Both the position numbers and the translations under genes were made by a program. A DNA stretch of 64,000 nucleotides, taken from Bacteroidota bacterium. Its GTDB lineage: Bacteria; Bacteroidota; Ignavibacteria; Palsa-1295. Location: positions 434,001 to 498,000 of the forward strand of contig JAUZNX010000001.1 of assembly GCA_030706745.1 (NCBI GenBank), read 5' to 3'. Shown here piece by piece: positions 36,401-44,267 of the stretch. The stretch's first letter is position 1. Every line of letters begins with the position of its first letter. Below the pieces are notes generated by a model. That model was given only the letters and a program-made list of their open reading frames with translations. It had not been told where the DNA came from and made no database searches.

Positions 36401-36904
36401 GATGCGTTGATCCCTGCGGGCAAGATTTGCGAAATAGACTGCGAAGCATTTATTAGCGACACCTTCGCGACAAACATTTCACTGATGCGTCCGAACTTCG
36501 CAACGCTTGGCGGCACAACCGGCTGTCTGTTGACTCAAAGTGTTACCGATAGCGCGCCGTCGTTCACACTGATCGCTGCCTGTGGCGATTCGACTCTCAA
36601 GGACTTTATTAAGTATGGTACGCTGCTGCTGGATCGCGTGAGTCCGAATCCGACGAGCGGACTGGTCGCGCTTACGTTCTCGGTCCCGCCGACGTATCAG
36701 AACGATGGCGTTGTTGAAGTGTATGATGCATTGGGCGAGCAACTTCTCGCGCAGCCACTCATATTTGCTGGCGCTGGACAACAAATGATCTCGCTCGATC
36801 TCGGCAAAACAAGCGGGGACGGTATGCGGTATCTGTTGATTCACACGCCGACCGGGATCATCACGCGAGATGTGATGGTACTATCTGAACCCGAATTACG
36901 CTAA
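33458..36904 (+). CDS. Large secreted T9SS protein: Asp-box propeller, repeated Cys-paired sandwiches, cohesin-like domain
   Basis: 1148 aa. Signal peptide ends near SGHAQ. Residues 20-330 are a propeller with five Asp-boxes (YTNDGGTTWQN, RSTDGGRSWNL, TTDSGRTWSV, RTMDGGANWKF). Residues 355-880 contain five ASH-type sandwiches, each with two Cys about 15 apart near its start (SICASDVHKVTLANRICAD, LCDSANFSINIRNVSC, CDSAAFGVSVTNSTCDS). Residues 890-1030 look like a cohesin/CBM-type domain (AGAHIHIPVYALVASRSPLG). The end, RVSPNPTSGLVALTFSVP and YDALGEQLL, is a sorting domain. Operon partner of the preceding gene. Confidence 0.82.
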   Translation: MKRILHTLLLFMLVLCAAGESGHAQWKFLTQLTGTRGASAFFFNATEGVIGTGDYNPFRSLPAKIFYTNDGGTTWQNAVLPNDQIIGQVTDIYFRDRLHGWATIKESFPKGWSGIYRSTDGGRSWNLIKTAAYPFGIRETKRGVFYTDHGDVQSYPYYGVVFSGDQGKTWSLVGSAGYPLGIDFIDDAYGYASGTGGPTEPHIATTDSGRTWSVAPSDSSEAWSVYGDRFSRNFLIASERAYNSSITAILKSPAASPNPVTIRTYGLDGLSGGVAGSGICRSIVYVQGQPSHGVGPLGIIRTMDGGANWKFVGGPMNTNDTRFAVTGRGAVVYAFDTIGNIYKTMNGGDSTLSPSVMQYVTIAPAFTTTGYRCDSSYANIVFGYRACDSSRIAGIRFLNDTLHELSAPGYANDFGFFTQSHVDTLHILYQSALERSWTAQIRITIAQPDGYLEDTVISIRLTGLPPRNNVVTFLDTTSPKQLSFDSVSICASDVHKVTLANRICADLSIDNLQTSGDPFSLASSFRPFVLSGGSSRTFLLRYSPTAPQSDNGALYVYHGTKIDTLALSGIGYTPSRAVVLAVADTISSSLCDSANFSINIRNVSCKPFAIRSVVADTPFTSLPISGMDSLHSGESAQLRLSFKPTSQGPAPRQVRITISYEGSGEYDTTLTLIGNGTSGLPDFTISSTSALQVSTRDLGDLSICSDAFDTLVLTGTGCGETSFDSAQYIWAQGGYDIMSVIAGRTLAGGQRDTILLRYHPSVPGKDSSQFHIWSSAGEKTIAYYINVTNDPGHVVLASPQNVSSLTCDSAAFGVSVTNSTCDSITIIAFHISGADSNDFALAANLPVGLATRGQVSINGMFKPQDSLQRNATAVLTIKRADGTVTDTTLLISALGIGVPAIPVALANTHYSAIAGAHIHIPVYALVASRSPLGTLDFALDMHTDLLTPLDIVPGVGAFGAASTHSITSTGASAQVHLQLASDALIPAGKICEIDCEAFISDTFATNISLMRPNFATLGGTTGCLLTQSVTDSAPSFTLIAACGDSTLKDFIKYGTLLLDRVSPNPTSGLVALTFSVPPTYQNDGVVEVYDALGEQLLAQPLIFAGAGQQMISLDLGKTSGDGMRYLLIHTPTGIITRDVMVLSEPELR

Positions 36905-36913
36905 GGAGTGTGT

Positions 36914-36938
36914 GTAGGGGCAAGCTCCAGCTTGCCCC
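36914..36938 (+). repeat. REP-like palindrome with GTAG head
   Basis: GTAG then ggggcaagct-cc-agcttgcccc, 10-bp perfect arms. It sits between convergent genes and may also terminate transcription from both sides. Confidence 0.75.
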
Positions 36939-36949
36939 TCCCTGCACAG

Positions 36950-38599
36950 TCAGGCAACCTCCTCGCTCATCCGCTCTTCATGTTCTTTCGCTGCTCGTTC
37001 GCGCAGCACGTACCGCTGGACTTTTCCAGTATCCGTCCGTGGTAACGCATCGACAAATTCGATTTCGCGTGGATATTTGTAAGGCGCGAGTTCTCGCTTA
37101 ACGAAGTCCTGAATTTCTTTGACCAAATGCACGGAGCCTTGCTCTCCGGGCTGTAACACAACGTAGGCCTTCACGATCGCGCCGCGCAACTCGTCTGGTT
37201 TCGGTACGGTCGCCGATTCCTTCACCGCCGGGTGCTCGTTGATCACACTTTCCAGTTCCGGTGGCGAGACATTATATCCGCCGGTTATGATAAGATCGTC
37301 ATTGCGGCACTGATAGTAATAGTATCCGCCTTCATCCATCATAAACACATCGCCTGGCACGTTCCAACCATTCAGCACATAGCCTTTCTGGCGCTCGGGC
37401 TTTTTCCAGTACCGGCAGGCCGTCGGACCTTTGATCGCAAGCAAACCTGGTTGGTTGGGACCGAGATCGTTGCCATCGGGATCGATAATCTTCGCTTCGT
37501 ATCCCGGGACCGGCTTGCCGGTCGCTCCGGCGCGAACATCGCCCGGACGGTTGGTGACGAAGATATGCAGCATCTCCGTCGAACCAATACCATCGAGCAG
37601 ATCGACACCGTACTTTGCCTTCCATTTCTCGTACACTTGCTTCGGTAGCGTCTCACCAGCGCTGACCCCTAATCGGAGCGAGGAGAGATCGTACTCGTTC
37701 TTCTCGTCCAGGCGCATCATCATGTTGTAGCAGGTCGGCGCGCAGAACGAGATCGTCGCTTTGTAGCGCACGAGCGTTTTCAGCATATTCTCCGGAGTGA
37801 ACTGATCCAGCAACACCACGCTCGCACCGAACCGAAACGGAAACACGAGCAGACCACCCAAACCGAAGGTAAACGAGAGCGATGGATGGCCAGCGAAGAC
37901 ATCGTCTTCCGTTGGCCGCAAAATGTTGCGCGCGTATCCATCGGCAATCGCGAGCACGTCATCCTGGAAATGGACGGTCCCTTTGGCGTCGCCAGTCGAG
38001 CCTGAGGTATAGCCGATGAGCGCGAGATCGTCGCGCGTAAGCGTTGCCGGCTTCAGCGTTGGCGATTCTTCGTGCCAGTAGGATTCAAACGACTCGTATG
38101 TATCATGCGTCCCATCGGTGACCAAAATCTTCTGCACCGTCGTCATGGCCGGCGCGGCCTTTTGGACTTCGTCAATCGAAGCGATGTCACAAAGTACCAG
38201 CTTGCACTCAGCATCGTTCGCGCGATAGTTGATCTCGCGACTCCGAAGCATCGGCATGATCATGACGGCCACGCCACCGATCTTCAGGCACGCGAGCCAT
38301 ACGGCAACGGCGGTCGGTGTGTTCGGAAACCGCATCAGCACACGATCGCCCACATCCACTCCAAGCTCTTTCAGGGCGTTGCCCATTTTGTTGACGCCTG
38401 CAAGCAACTCGCCATAGGAAATGACTTGATCTTTATAAAAGATCGCGGGACGATCGCCGCGACCGAGCGCGACATTACGGTCGATGAGTTCGGCGGCCGC
38501 ATTGATATGACTCGGGTAGTCGAGTTCAGGCCGGGTGTAAATGCGCTCGCCCCAATCTTCGAGGGGCGGCAGATTATCTGCAAATGAGTTATACGACAT
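36950..38599 (-). CDS. Acyl-CoA synthetase of the benzoate/2-aminobenzoate-CoA ligase type
   Basis: 549 aa, ANL superfamily: activates an aryl or alkyl carboxylate as acyl-AMP, then CoA thioester. Motifs: LIGYTSGSTGDAKGTVHF (A3, P-loop-like), GIGSTEMLHIF (A5), NDDLIITGGYNVSPPELE (A8), and PRTDTGKVQRYVLRE with the catalytic Lys (A10). PSLSFTFGLGGLLVFPFRFG and RFGASVVLLD resemble aryl-CoA ligases. No aromatic-degradation genes are adjacent, so the substrate is open. Confidence 0.85.
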   Translation of the reverse strand: MSYNSFADNLPPLEDWGERIYTRPELDYPSHINAAAELIDRNVALGRGDRPAIFYKDQVISYGELLAGVNKMGNALKELGVDVGDRVLMRFPNTPTAVAVWLACLKIGGVAVMIMPMLRSREINYRANDAECKLVLCDIASIDEVQKAAPAMTTVQKILVTDGTHDTYESFESYWHEESPTLKPATLTRDDLALIGYTSGSTGDAKGTVHFQDDVLAIADGYARNILRPTEDDVFAGHPSLSFTFGLGGLLVFPFRFGASVVLLDQFTPENMLKTLVRYKATISFCAPTCYNMMMRLDEKNEYDLSSLRLGVSAGETLPKQVYEKWKAKYGVDLLDGIGSTEMLHIFVTNRPGDVRAGATGKPVPGYEAKIIDPDGNDLGPNQPGLLAIKGPTACRYWKKPERQKGYVLNGWNVPGDVFMMDEGGYYYYQCRNDDLIITGGYNVSPPELESVINEHPAVKESATVPKPDELRGAIVKAYVVLQPGEQGSVHLVKEIQDFVKRELAPYKYPREIEFVDALPRTDTGKVQRYVLRERAAKEHEERMSEEVA

Positions 38600-38608
38600 A
38601 GGGGCAGC

Positions 38609-38698
38609 GACAAATGATGAATCCCAATTGTGAATGATGAAGTCAGCCAGGAAATTCCCGCCAATTATTCATCATTCCTCATTCATCATTCAACATTG
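38609..38698. repeat. Inverted heptamer array, intergenic
   Basis: Left arm gacaaat, gatgaat, cccaatt, gtgaatg, atgaagt; right arm attattc, atcattc, ctcattc, atcattc, aacattg. aatgatgaat (38613-38622) is the exact inverse complement of attcatcatt, present twice on the right. It lies upstream of the acyl-CoA synthetase start and is the clearest example of the class. Confidence 0.7.
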
Positions 38699-38717
38699 CC
38701 AGCGCGATCGCGCTCGG

Positions 38718-39677
38718 TTACCCTTCCAGCCCTCTTAAAAATGCTTGTCCTTCGGCAGCGTCCGGCGCGAGGATGCGCATGAATTCTTCGAACGCTTTGC
38801 GGGCCGGGATATTACCGCGCTCATTGAAAACAAGAATGAGGTTGCGGATTGTCCGGAGCACGATTCCGCGCGGATGGCTCGGTGCAAGAAATTGATTGTG
38901 AAATGGCAAACCCGAAGAATCGAGAAATCGCTTGATGTCGCGCGCGCGAAGGATCGTCCCGCCGTTGAAGGCGTCGATAAACAGCGGCTCTGTCCTCAAG
39001 CCATCATAGCGGACAAGGAAATGTCCCGGCGCACTTGCGCCGCTGAACGGCAAATGCAACCGGCACTGCACGACCAGCAAATACACCGAGGCCAGCGAGA
39101 TTGGAATCCCCATCCGGCGCTCGAGCACGGCATCGACATAGCTGTTCTCCGGCTCCAAAAAGCTCGCCTGGTTGCCCCGAAAGTGAAGCTCTTCGAAGAA
39201 GAAGTAATTAATCTCGTCCAGGACTTCGAGCGCCGAGGAAAGACCCACGAGGCGTGCATCGAGCGATGACGCGAACTCATCCAACATTTGCCGGCACTGT
39301 GCGACATTTAAACGTGGATTGCCATACCGCGCGATGAGGAACAGCCCATCTTCAAATGCCTGGGCATCGGCACGAGCGTTCAATCCGCTACGCTTAAATC
39401 GCAGCGCGAGATTCTCGAACCCCGCACGCAGTTGTTCGAGATTGAACTGCGCCGACAATTCCTCCGCGCGTTTGCGAGCCAGGGGATCCGAAGCGGATTC
39501 CAAAAAGGTCATCAGCGGGAGCAATGCATCCTCGCCGCGCATCCGAATTCGTTGCGTGACGGCATCGGCGATACGGGGATCGGGATCGTCTAATAGCGAG
39601 AGCAGCGACCGCAACTCGGAATCGGGTTCGACCGGCGGCAGTATCGATTGCTCGATGTGATGAATGACCTCGTTCAT
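38718..39677 (-). CDS. SirB1/transglutaminase-like family protein
   Basis: 319 aa from ATG 39677 (MNEVIHHIEQS); the frame upstream to 39911 runs through a terminator and is not used. The central domain is the PF13369-type transglutaminase-like fold: FRGNQASFLEPENSYVD, RMGIPISLASVYLLVV, GHFLVRYDG and DAFNGGTIL, with His and Asp of the usual triad; the Cys is absent, as is common in this family. The N-terminus has a HEAT-like stretch (LLDDPDPRIADAVTQRI). Function in the cell is not established for the family. Confidence 0.75.
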   Translation of the reverse strand: MNEVIHHIEQSILPPVEPDSELRSLLSLLDDPDPRIADAVTQRIRMRGEDALLPLMTFLESASDPLARKRAEELSAQFNLEQLRAGFENLALRFKRSGLNARADAQAFEDGLFLIARYGNPRLNVAQCRQMLDEFASSLDARLVGLSSALEVLDEINYFFFEELHFRGNQASFLEPENSYVDAVLERRMGIPISLASVYLLVVQCRLHLPFSGASAPGHFLVRYDGLRTEPLFIDAFNGGTILRARDIKRFLDSSGLPFHNQFLAPSHPRGIVLRTIRNLILVFNERGNIPARKAFEEFMRILAPDAAEGQAFLRGLEG

Positions 39678-40059
39678 GCTGGAAGTAACCAAACATCCGC
39701 CGAGGGCAAGAGAAATCCGTGGCGCGGATAATAAAACCCCGCCTCGCGGCGGGGTTTCTCGAGAACCGGTACCCTTTGTTCTCCCTAATAGAAGCAAGTG
39801 CTTTTTTCCTGCCTCCGCGTGGAATCGACTATTGTCGCTCCATCGGATTAGCACTATACCACTCTCATATTTTCTGCATATTCGTTTCAGCGTCCCTTTG
39901 GCATATGCCAAGGTGGTTGCCGGCTATAAGATTTAAATATACCAATTAACCCTACAGAACGAATGCCACAATCAACCCAAACGTCATACGGACACTTGTT
40001 ATGAATCAATATTCCTCCAAAAACATTTTGTCGCGGTTTCAGGTCGTATTTTTGCCCGC
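39678..40059. other. Intergenic between divergent genes
   Basis: Contains the hairpin at 39734-39757 and an AT-rich stretch 39920-40040 that probably holds the promoter of coaBC. No gene seen. Confidence 0.45.
39734..39757. terminator. Palindromic hairpin, terminator-like
   Basis: 10-bp stem aaaccccgcc / ggcggggttt with loop tcgc, A-run before and T-run after. It is upstream of both neighbouring genes, so it may insulate them; it also resembles the CCCCGCC/GGCGGGG repeat class at 11257 and 40297. Confidence 0.65.
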
Positions 40060-41334
40060 ATGACAGAGGCTCTCAGTGGAAAGCGTATTCTTCTTGGGGT
40101 GACCGGCTCGATCGCTGCGATCAAAGCGCCGCGTATTGTTACCCAACTCAAGCAGCAGGGGGCCGACGTGTTCTGCGTCCTGACTGAAAACGCTCGACAA
40201 TTCATCAGCGCCGATGAGTTGAGTGAGGTCTCTGGCAATCAGACGATCACGCAGATCTTTGCGGGCCAACCACCCGCCGACATCGTGGGCGATGCGCCCC
40301 GCCTTGAAAAGGCGGGGGAGCATGCCACTTGGCACGTCCATCTCGCAAGGAGCGTGGACGCGATGCTCATCGCGCCGTGCTCGGCCTCGATGATCGGCAA
40401 ACTCCGCTCGGCGCTCTATGGCGATCCGGTGTCGCTCGTTGCGGCGTCCTTGCCACGCTGGACGCCACTCATCCTCGTACCCGCGATGGATGAGGATATG
40501 TGGCTGCAACCGGCCGTGCAGGAAGCACTCGCTTGGCTGCGCATGCATGGTGCGTTGCAGATCGGTCCCGTCAAAGGACGCCTGGCGAGCGGACTCACCG
40601 GAATGGGACGCATGCCCGAGCCGGAGGACATCGTGAGCCAGTTCGGATCACTGCTCGACGCCCAACCAGAACTACTCGCCGGAAAGCACGTGCTCATCAC
40701 GGGCGGACCGACTTTCGAACCCATCGATGCCGTCCGCTTTCTCGGCAATCGATCCAGCGGTAAGATGGCTGCCGCGCTGGCAATGGCGGCCAAGCGAATG
40801 GGCGCTAAGGTGACGCTCATCATGGGGCCCAACGCGATTAGTACCGATGGCATCGCCGATCGAATCAATATCGAAACCGCAAACGAAATGCTTTTGGCGG
40901 TCCGGGAGCAGCTTCCGAAAGCAGACATCATCATTATGAATGCCGCTGTCTCCGATTTCGCACCAGAGGACGTACTGACGTCCAAAATGAAGAAGCGCGA
41001 AACCGATGGCGACCTTGCGATTCGCCTCAAGCGGACGCCGGATATTCTCTCCGAGATTGCGCGCTCGAAACGCGCCGAACAAATTGTTGTTGGCTTCGCA
41101 CTCGAAAAGGGTGAAGGCGCCGGAGCATACGCAAAGGCAAAACTTGCGGAGAAGAACCTGGACGCCATCGTCCTTAACGACATTGCCGAGGAAGGTGTTG
41201 GCTTTGGCAGCGATACGAACAAAGTGACGATCTATCTGCACAACGGAGCGGTTCAGGCCTTGCCACTGCTTTCTAAGGAAGCGTGTGCAAAAGAGATATT
41301 GACCGTCATTGCGAGGAGTCGCTCCTCGCAATGA
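40060..41334 (+). CDS. coaBC: Bifunctional CoaBC (phosphopantothenoylcysteine synthetase/decarboxylase)
   Basis: 424 aa. Joins Cys to 4'-phosphopantothenate and decarboxylates the product in coenzyme A synthesis. The CoaC half has KRILLGVTGSIAAIKAPRIV (flavin/phosphate loop), HVHLARSVDAMLIAPCSA with the catalytic His, VPAMDEDMW, and RLASGLTGMGRM in the substrate flap. The CoaB half has HVLITGGPTFEPIDAVRFLG and NRSSGKMAAALA. Two repeat palindromes are read as protein: one adds APRLEKAGEH near residue 80, the other writes the last residues ARSRSSQ. Confidence 0.93.
   Translation: MTEALSGKRILLGVTGSIAAIKAPRIVTQLKQQGADVFCVLTENARQFISADELSEVSGNQTITQIFAGQPPADIVGDAPRLEKAGEHATWHVHLARSVDAMLIAPCSASMIGKLRSALYGDPVSLVAASLPRWTPLILVPAMDEDMWLQPAVQEALAWLRMHGALQIGPVKGRLASGLTGMGRMPEPEDIVSQFGSLLDAQPELLAGKHVLITGGPTFEPIDAVRFLGNRSSGKMAAALAMAAKRMGAKVTLIMGPNAISTDGIADRINIETANEMLLAVREQLPKADIIIMNAAVSDFAPEDVLTSKMKKRETDGDLAIRLKRTPDILSEIARSKRAEQIVVGFALEKGEGAGAYAKAKLAEKNLDAIVLNDIAEEGVGFGSDTNKVTIYLHNGAVQALPLLSKEACAKEILTVIARSRSSQ
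40297..40317. repeat. GC palindrome in frame within coaBC
   Basis: ccccgcctt-gaa-aaggcgggg, the same family as the terminator at 11257. It falls where CoaC relatives have a short loop and encodes part of an apparent insertion. Confidence 0.65.
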
Positions 41335-41338
41335 CGGT
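41302..41338. repeat. Perfect 17-bp-arm palindrome spanning coaBC stop
   Basis: accgtcattgcgaggag, loop tcg, then the exact inverse complement. It belongs to the GTCATTGCGAG-type interspersed repeats, contains the coaBC stop codon and lies 16 bp before the udg start. It would form a stable hairpin in the mRNA. Confidence 0.8.
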
Positions 41339-41353
41339 ATTACACAAGACTTT

Positions 41354-42106
41354 ATGGAACAGACCTTAGCATCCGATCTCGAACGTTTCGTCCGCGAGCA
41401 GGCCTCGCGATTCGGAGACGTGATCTCGTATGTCCCCGAACAAAAAATAGAATTTCAAATGCCAAAGAAGCCCGATGTCGCAGTGACCGAAGTTACGATA
41501 AGTGGGCTCGATGAGAAGCTCGCGCCGCACGCGCAGGAGCCGTGGTACACGGCAACAACGCTCGCCGAGTTGGAATCGCAAATCTGTAATTGCCAGAAGT
41601 GCGGCCTGGGCGCAACGCGTACGAAGTTCGTCTTTGGCGTCGGCGATCCTAATGCCAAAGTGATGGTGATCGGCGAAGCGCCGGGCGCCGATGAAGATAA
41701 GCAGGGTGAGCCATTCGTTGGCCGTGCGGGACAGCTTCTGAACAAAATGCTTGCCGCAGTCCAGTTCGAGCGCAAGGATGTCTATATTGCGAACATTTTG
41801 AAATCGCGTCCACCGAACAACCGCGATCCCAAACCGGAAGAAGTCGAAGCCTGCGAGCCATATCTCTGGAAGCAAATCGCGATTGTCAAGCCACGTCTCA
41901 TTCTTTGCTTAGGCCGCATTGCAGGCACGAACCTGCTCAAGCTGAACGAATCGCTCGGCAAGATGCGCGGTCAGCCGTACGAGTTCTGCGGCATCCCGGT
42001 CATCGTGACGTATCACCCCGCCGCATTGCTCCGCAATCCCGATTGGAAGCACGGCGCATGGGAAGACCTGAAAAAGCTCCGAAGGATGTACGACGAACTG
42101 GTGTAA
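41354..42106 (+). CDS. Uracil-DNA glycosylase, family 4
   Basis: 250 aa from ATG 41354. Excises uracil from DNA in base-excision repair. Motifs: [23 protein letters not shown] (active-site loop, split here for length: [17 protein letters not shown]), [27 protein letters not shown]. Fe-S ligands: CNCQKCG near residue 80 and EACEPYL are present, but the Cys usually found in KCRPP is Ser here. The N-terminal 65 residues are a variable leader common to the family. Translated just after the coaBC hairpin. Confidence 0.9.
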   Translation: MEQTLASDLERFVREQASRFGDVISYVPEQKIEFQMPKKPDVAVTEVTISGLDEKLAPHAQEPWYTATTLAELESQICNCQKCGLGATRTKFVFGVGDPNAKVMVIGEAPGADEDKQGEPFVGRAGQLLNKMLAAVQFERKDVYIANILKSRPPNNRDPKPEEVEACEPYLWKQIAIVKPRLILCLGRIAGTNLLKLNESLGKMRGQPYEFCGIPVIVTYHPAALLRNPDWKHGAWEDLKKLRRMYDELV

Positions 42107-42115
42107 TCGCGAGTC

Positions 42116-43435
42116 TCACTCTTTCACAAACCTCGCACGTTCCCTCCCATGTTGTGCAAAGTAAATCCCGGCCGGCAGTGAGGCGATGTTCAGACTGAGC
42201 GGGCCTTGCTGCGGCATCTTGATCTGCAATAGCTCTCGGCCCAGAACATCGAGAACATGAACCGGCTCGTCAGGAGCGATGAATGTTAGCGTCACGCTTT
42301 CGTTGGCGGGGTTCGGGTAGGCGCCTGCAATCCCAAGCGTGTGATCGAGTTGTACCCCAGCCGTGGCAAGCGTGCCACGAACAATGAAACCCGGACCGCC
42401 CGGCATCGGCATCGACGCAACAATGACTCCGGGAGATGGGCGCCCAACACCGTTGGCCGATGCTGTGAAGCCATTTGAAATCGGAACCGTGTCGAATTGC
42501 CAGGTATGTGCCAGGTCAGTGCTATAGAGAAGTTTGCCATCACAGTCGCAGCCAGCGATGAGGGTATCGTCGCTTATGGGAGTCATAGCGATGACTGGAC
42601 CGGCGGTATAGAACGCGTCAGGCAAAGAACACTTCTCCCATGTCCTTCCACCATCCAGCGTGCGAACAATGAGCCCGCTCTTGCTGTCAAATCCGTATGC
42701 AATAATGGTATCCCCATCGCCGAAATTGCACCGGCGCAATGAGAACTGCTGAGCTACCGTTTCCGGGATGGGAGGGGTGGAATCAATCGTAGCCCAATTG
42801 TCCGATGTGCGGTAGATTTGGCCCGTAAGCTCGGACAGTACCGCAAATTTGCCCGGACCATAGCAGTGACAACCTTGAATCGCGAGTCGTGTCAGCGGCG
42901 CAAGCGTCCAATGCTCGCCACCGTCGGATGTTGTCAACGGACGGTCTGCTGCGCCGACGATCCCATTCATCGGATCGTGGAAGTGTACGCCCCAAAGCGA
43001 TGCGGCTGAATAGTCTTGCGGCGGCGTTTGTCGTTTCCATGTCACCCCGGCATCGACCGTCCGAAAGATATTTCCGGAATCGCCAACGGCCACAGCATTC
43101 GATGAATCGAGCTGTTGCATCGCAAAAAAATATGTAAAGCCGGGGTAAGTGGTGCCAGGGTTAGCAACATGTGACTGTTCTCGCCATGAAAGCCCTCCGT
43201 CATCGCTCCGAAAAAAACCAAACCAATTGTGGGCGGGCTTGCCGGCGGAGTCTCTACCCACTCCCATAATTGCGGTGCAATGATTGCCGGAGCAGGACAT
43301 GAGAATCGGAGAATAATCACCCGTCGTATCGTCCCTGTAACTATGCGTTACTTGCCAGACATATTGCGCCGGGCACACCTGCGGAACGAGTAAAAGAAAT
43401 AACGCCGGTATCAAACAAAAACGGAAGGCTTTCAT
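42116..43435 (-). CDS. Secreted T9SS protein with YCF48/Asp-box propeller
   Basis: 439 aa from ATG 43435 (MKAFRFCLIPALFLLL, cleavage near CPAQY); the upstream open frame is not used. The body is one propeller with Asp-boxes FRSDDGGLSWREQ, FRTVDAGVTWKRQ, TSDGGEHWTLA, RTLDGGRTWEKC. The sorting domain at the end: GAYPNPANESVTLTFIAP, VLDVLGRELLQIK, LPAGIYFAQHGRER. Similar to, but shorter than, the 31626 and 33458 proteins. 27 bp downstream of the Cys-rich gene and likely cotranscribed. Confidence 0.85.
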   Translation of the reverse strand: MKAFRFCLIPALFLLLVPQVCPAQYVWQVTHSYRDDTTGDYSPILMSCSGNHCTAIMGVGRDSAGKPAHNWFGFFRSDDGGLSWREQSHVANPGTTYPGFTYFFAMQQLDSSNAVAVGDSGNIFRTVDAGVTWKRQTPPQDYSAASLWGVHFHDPMNGIVGAADRPLTTSDGGEHWTLAPLTRLAIQGCHCYGPGKFAVLSELTGQIYRTSDNWATIDSTPPIPETVAQQFSLRRCNFGDGDTIIAYGFDSKSGLIVRTLDGGRTWEKCSLPDAFYTAGPVIAMTPISDDTLIAGCDCDGKLLYSTDLAHTWQFDTVPISNGFTASANGVGRPSPGVIVASMPMPGGPGFIVRGTLATAGVQLDHTLGIAGAYPNPANESVTLTFIAPDEPVHVLDVLGRELLQIKMPQQGPLSLNIASLPAGIYFAQHGRERARFVKE

Positions 43436-43461
43436 AGGCAGAATGTGATTTGTGTGAAGGA

Positions 43462-44115
43462 TTATTGACTGCCGCCACCACCAGTATAGTCCGTGGAGCA
43501 TGGGCCACCCGTCCAGCAAGGCATATGATAGCAGGCACCAATCGCCAGAGCGCAACCCGTCGGTATGTCCACACAGTCGCCTGGGTTCGTATCGCTATAA
43601 GTACAATTACTCTGTTGTGCTTCGTAGTGGTGTGTCACCGGATTAAGAGTAATACAATAATCGCAGGTTCGTACGCATGTACCGCTGGAGCAGGGCATAG
43701 CGCGCATGGTACCATCGGGGTTGAACCCTGCGAGTCCCCAACAGGAATTAAGCACTGTAGTAATGACTTGCAGAGTTACTCCACTTCCGCAATATGGTAG
43801 ACCATCCATCGTCTTCGCCAAGGCATCTGCCGCCCCATGTAGAATATCAGGGAAGCTGAGCCCGCTGCATCCCACTCCGTAGTCAATTTCCTCGACGTAG
43901 AACTGCCTCTCTAAGTTATTATGGCTTCCCGAATTGACGACATCGCGATAACAATATATTTCAGTAATCTGACATCCGGATGGCTGCAAGTTTATGTGGA
44001 GCGTTAAAGGTCCCAGCCAAGGCCCATTTCCATCATCGGCTGGGCACTGCGCTATCGAGGCGACAGGCACTGCGATAGCCGCCGCCAAAAGTAACATGAA
44101 CAGAACGTGTTTCAT
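43462..44115 (-). CDS. Secreted Cys-rich protein (16 Cys)
   Basis: 217 aa from ATG 44115. Signal peptide MKHVLFMLLLAAAIAVPVASIAQ. The mature protein has 16 Cys, denser toward the C-terminus (CSSGTCVRTCDYC, GDCVDIPTGCALAIGACY, CWTGGPC) and ends in a GGGG tail. Start MKHVLF recalls the MKTRIP start of the small Cys-rich proteins at 25284 and 27455, but the mature parts do not align by eye. No family recognised; likely disulfide-stabilised outside the cell. Confidence 0.75.
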   Translation of the reverse strand: MKHVLFMLLLAAAIAVPVASIAQCPADDGNGPWLGPLTLHINLQPSGCQITEIYCYRDVVNSGSHNNLERQFYVEEIDYGVGCSGLSFPDILHGAADALAKTMDGLPYCGSGVTLQVITTVLNSCWGLAGFNPDGTMRAMPCSSGTCVRTCDYCITLNPVTHHYEAQQSNCTYSDTNPGDCVDIPTGCALAIGACYHMPCWTGGPCSTDYTGGGGSQ

Positions 44116-44173
44116 AAATGTAATTCCCTCGTCTATGTTAATGGACAAACCGGCTAGGCTACGGCCCGGCCGG

Positions 44174-44202
44174 GAGGCCGGAGTCTTATCCACTCCGGCC
44201 TC
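44174..44202 (-). promoter_or_regulatory. Leader hairpin of the 16-Cys gene
   Basis: Perfect 11-bp stem gaggccggagt / actccggcctc with a 7-nt loop, 59 bases before the start codon, followed on the minus strand by ccggccggg. The stem core (GCCGGAG/CTCCGGC) and position resemble hairpin A of the leaders at 25162 and 27335. Confidence 0.4.
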
Positions 44203-44267
44203 ATCATTTATAAAGAGCCGCGAGACTCCTATTTCAGCCTAAGAAAATAGCATTCGGGAAGAAATTA

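Noticed and set aside
38609-38698. Heptamer arrays as CRISPR or phase-variation tracts
   Set aside because: No spacers; units too degenerate for slippage, and in coding regions a 7-bp change would shift the frame, yet all are open.
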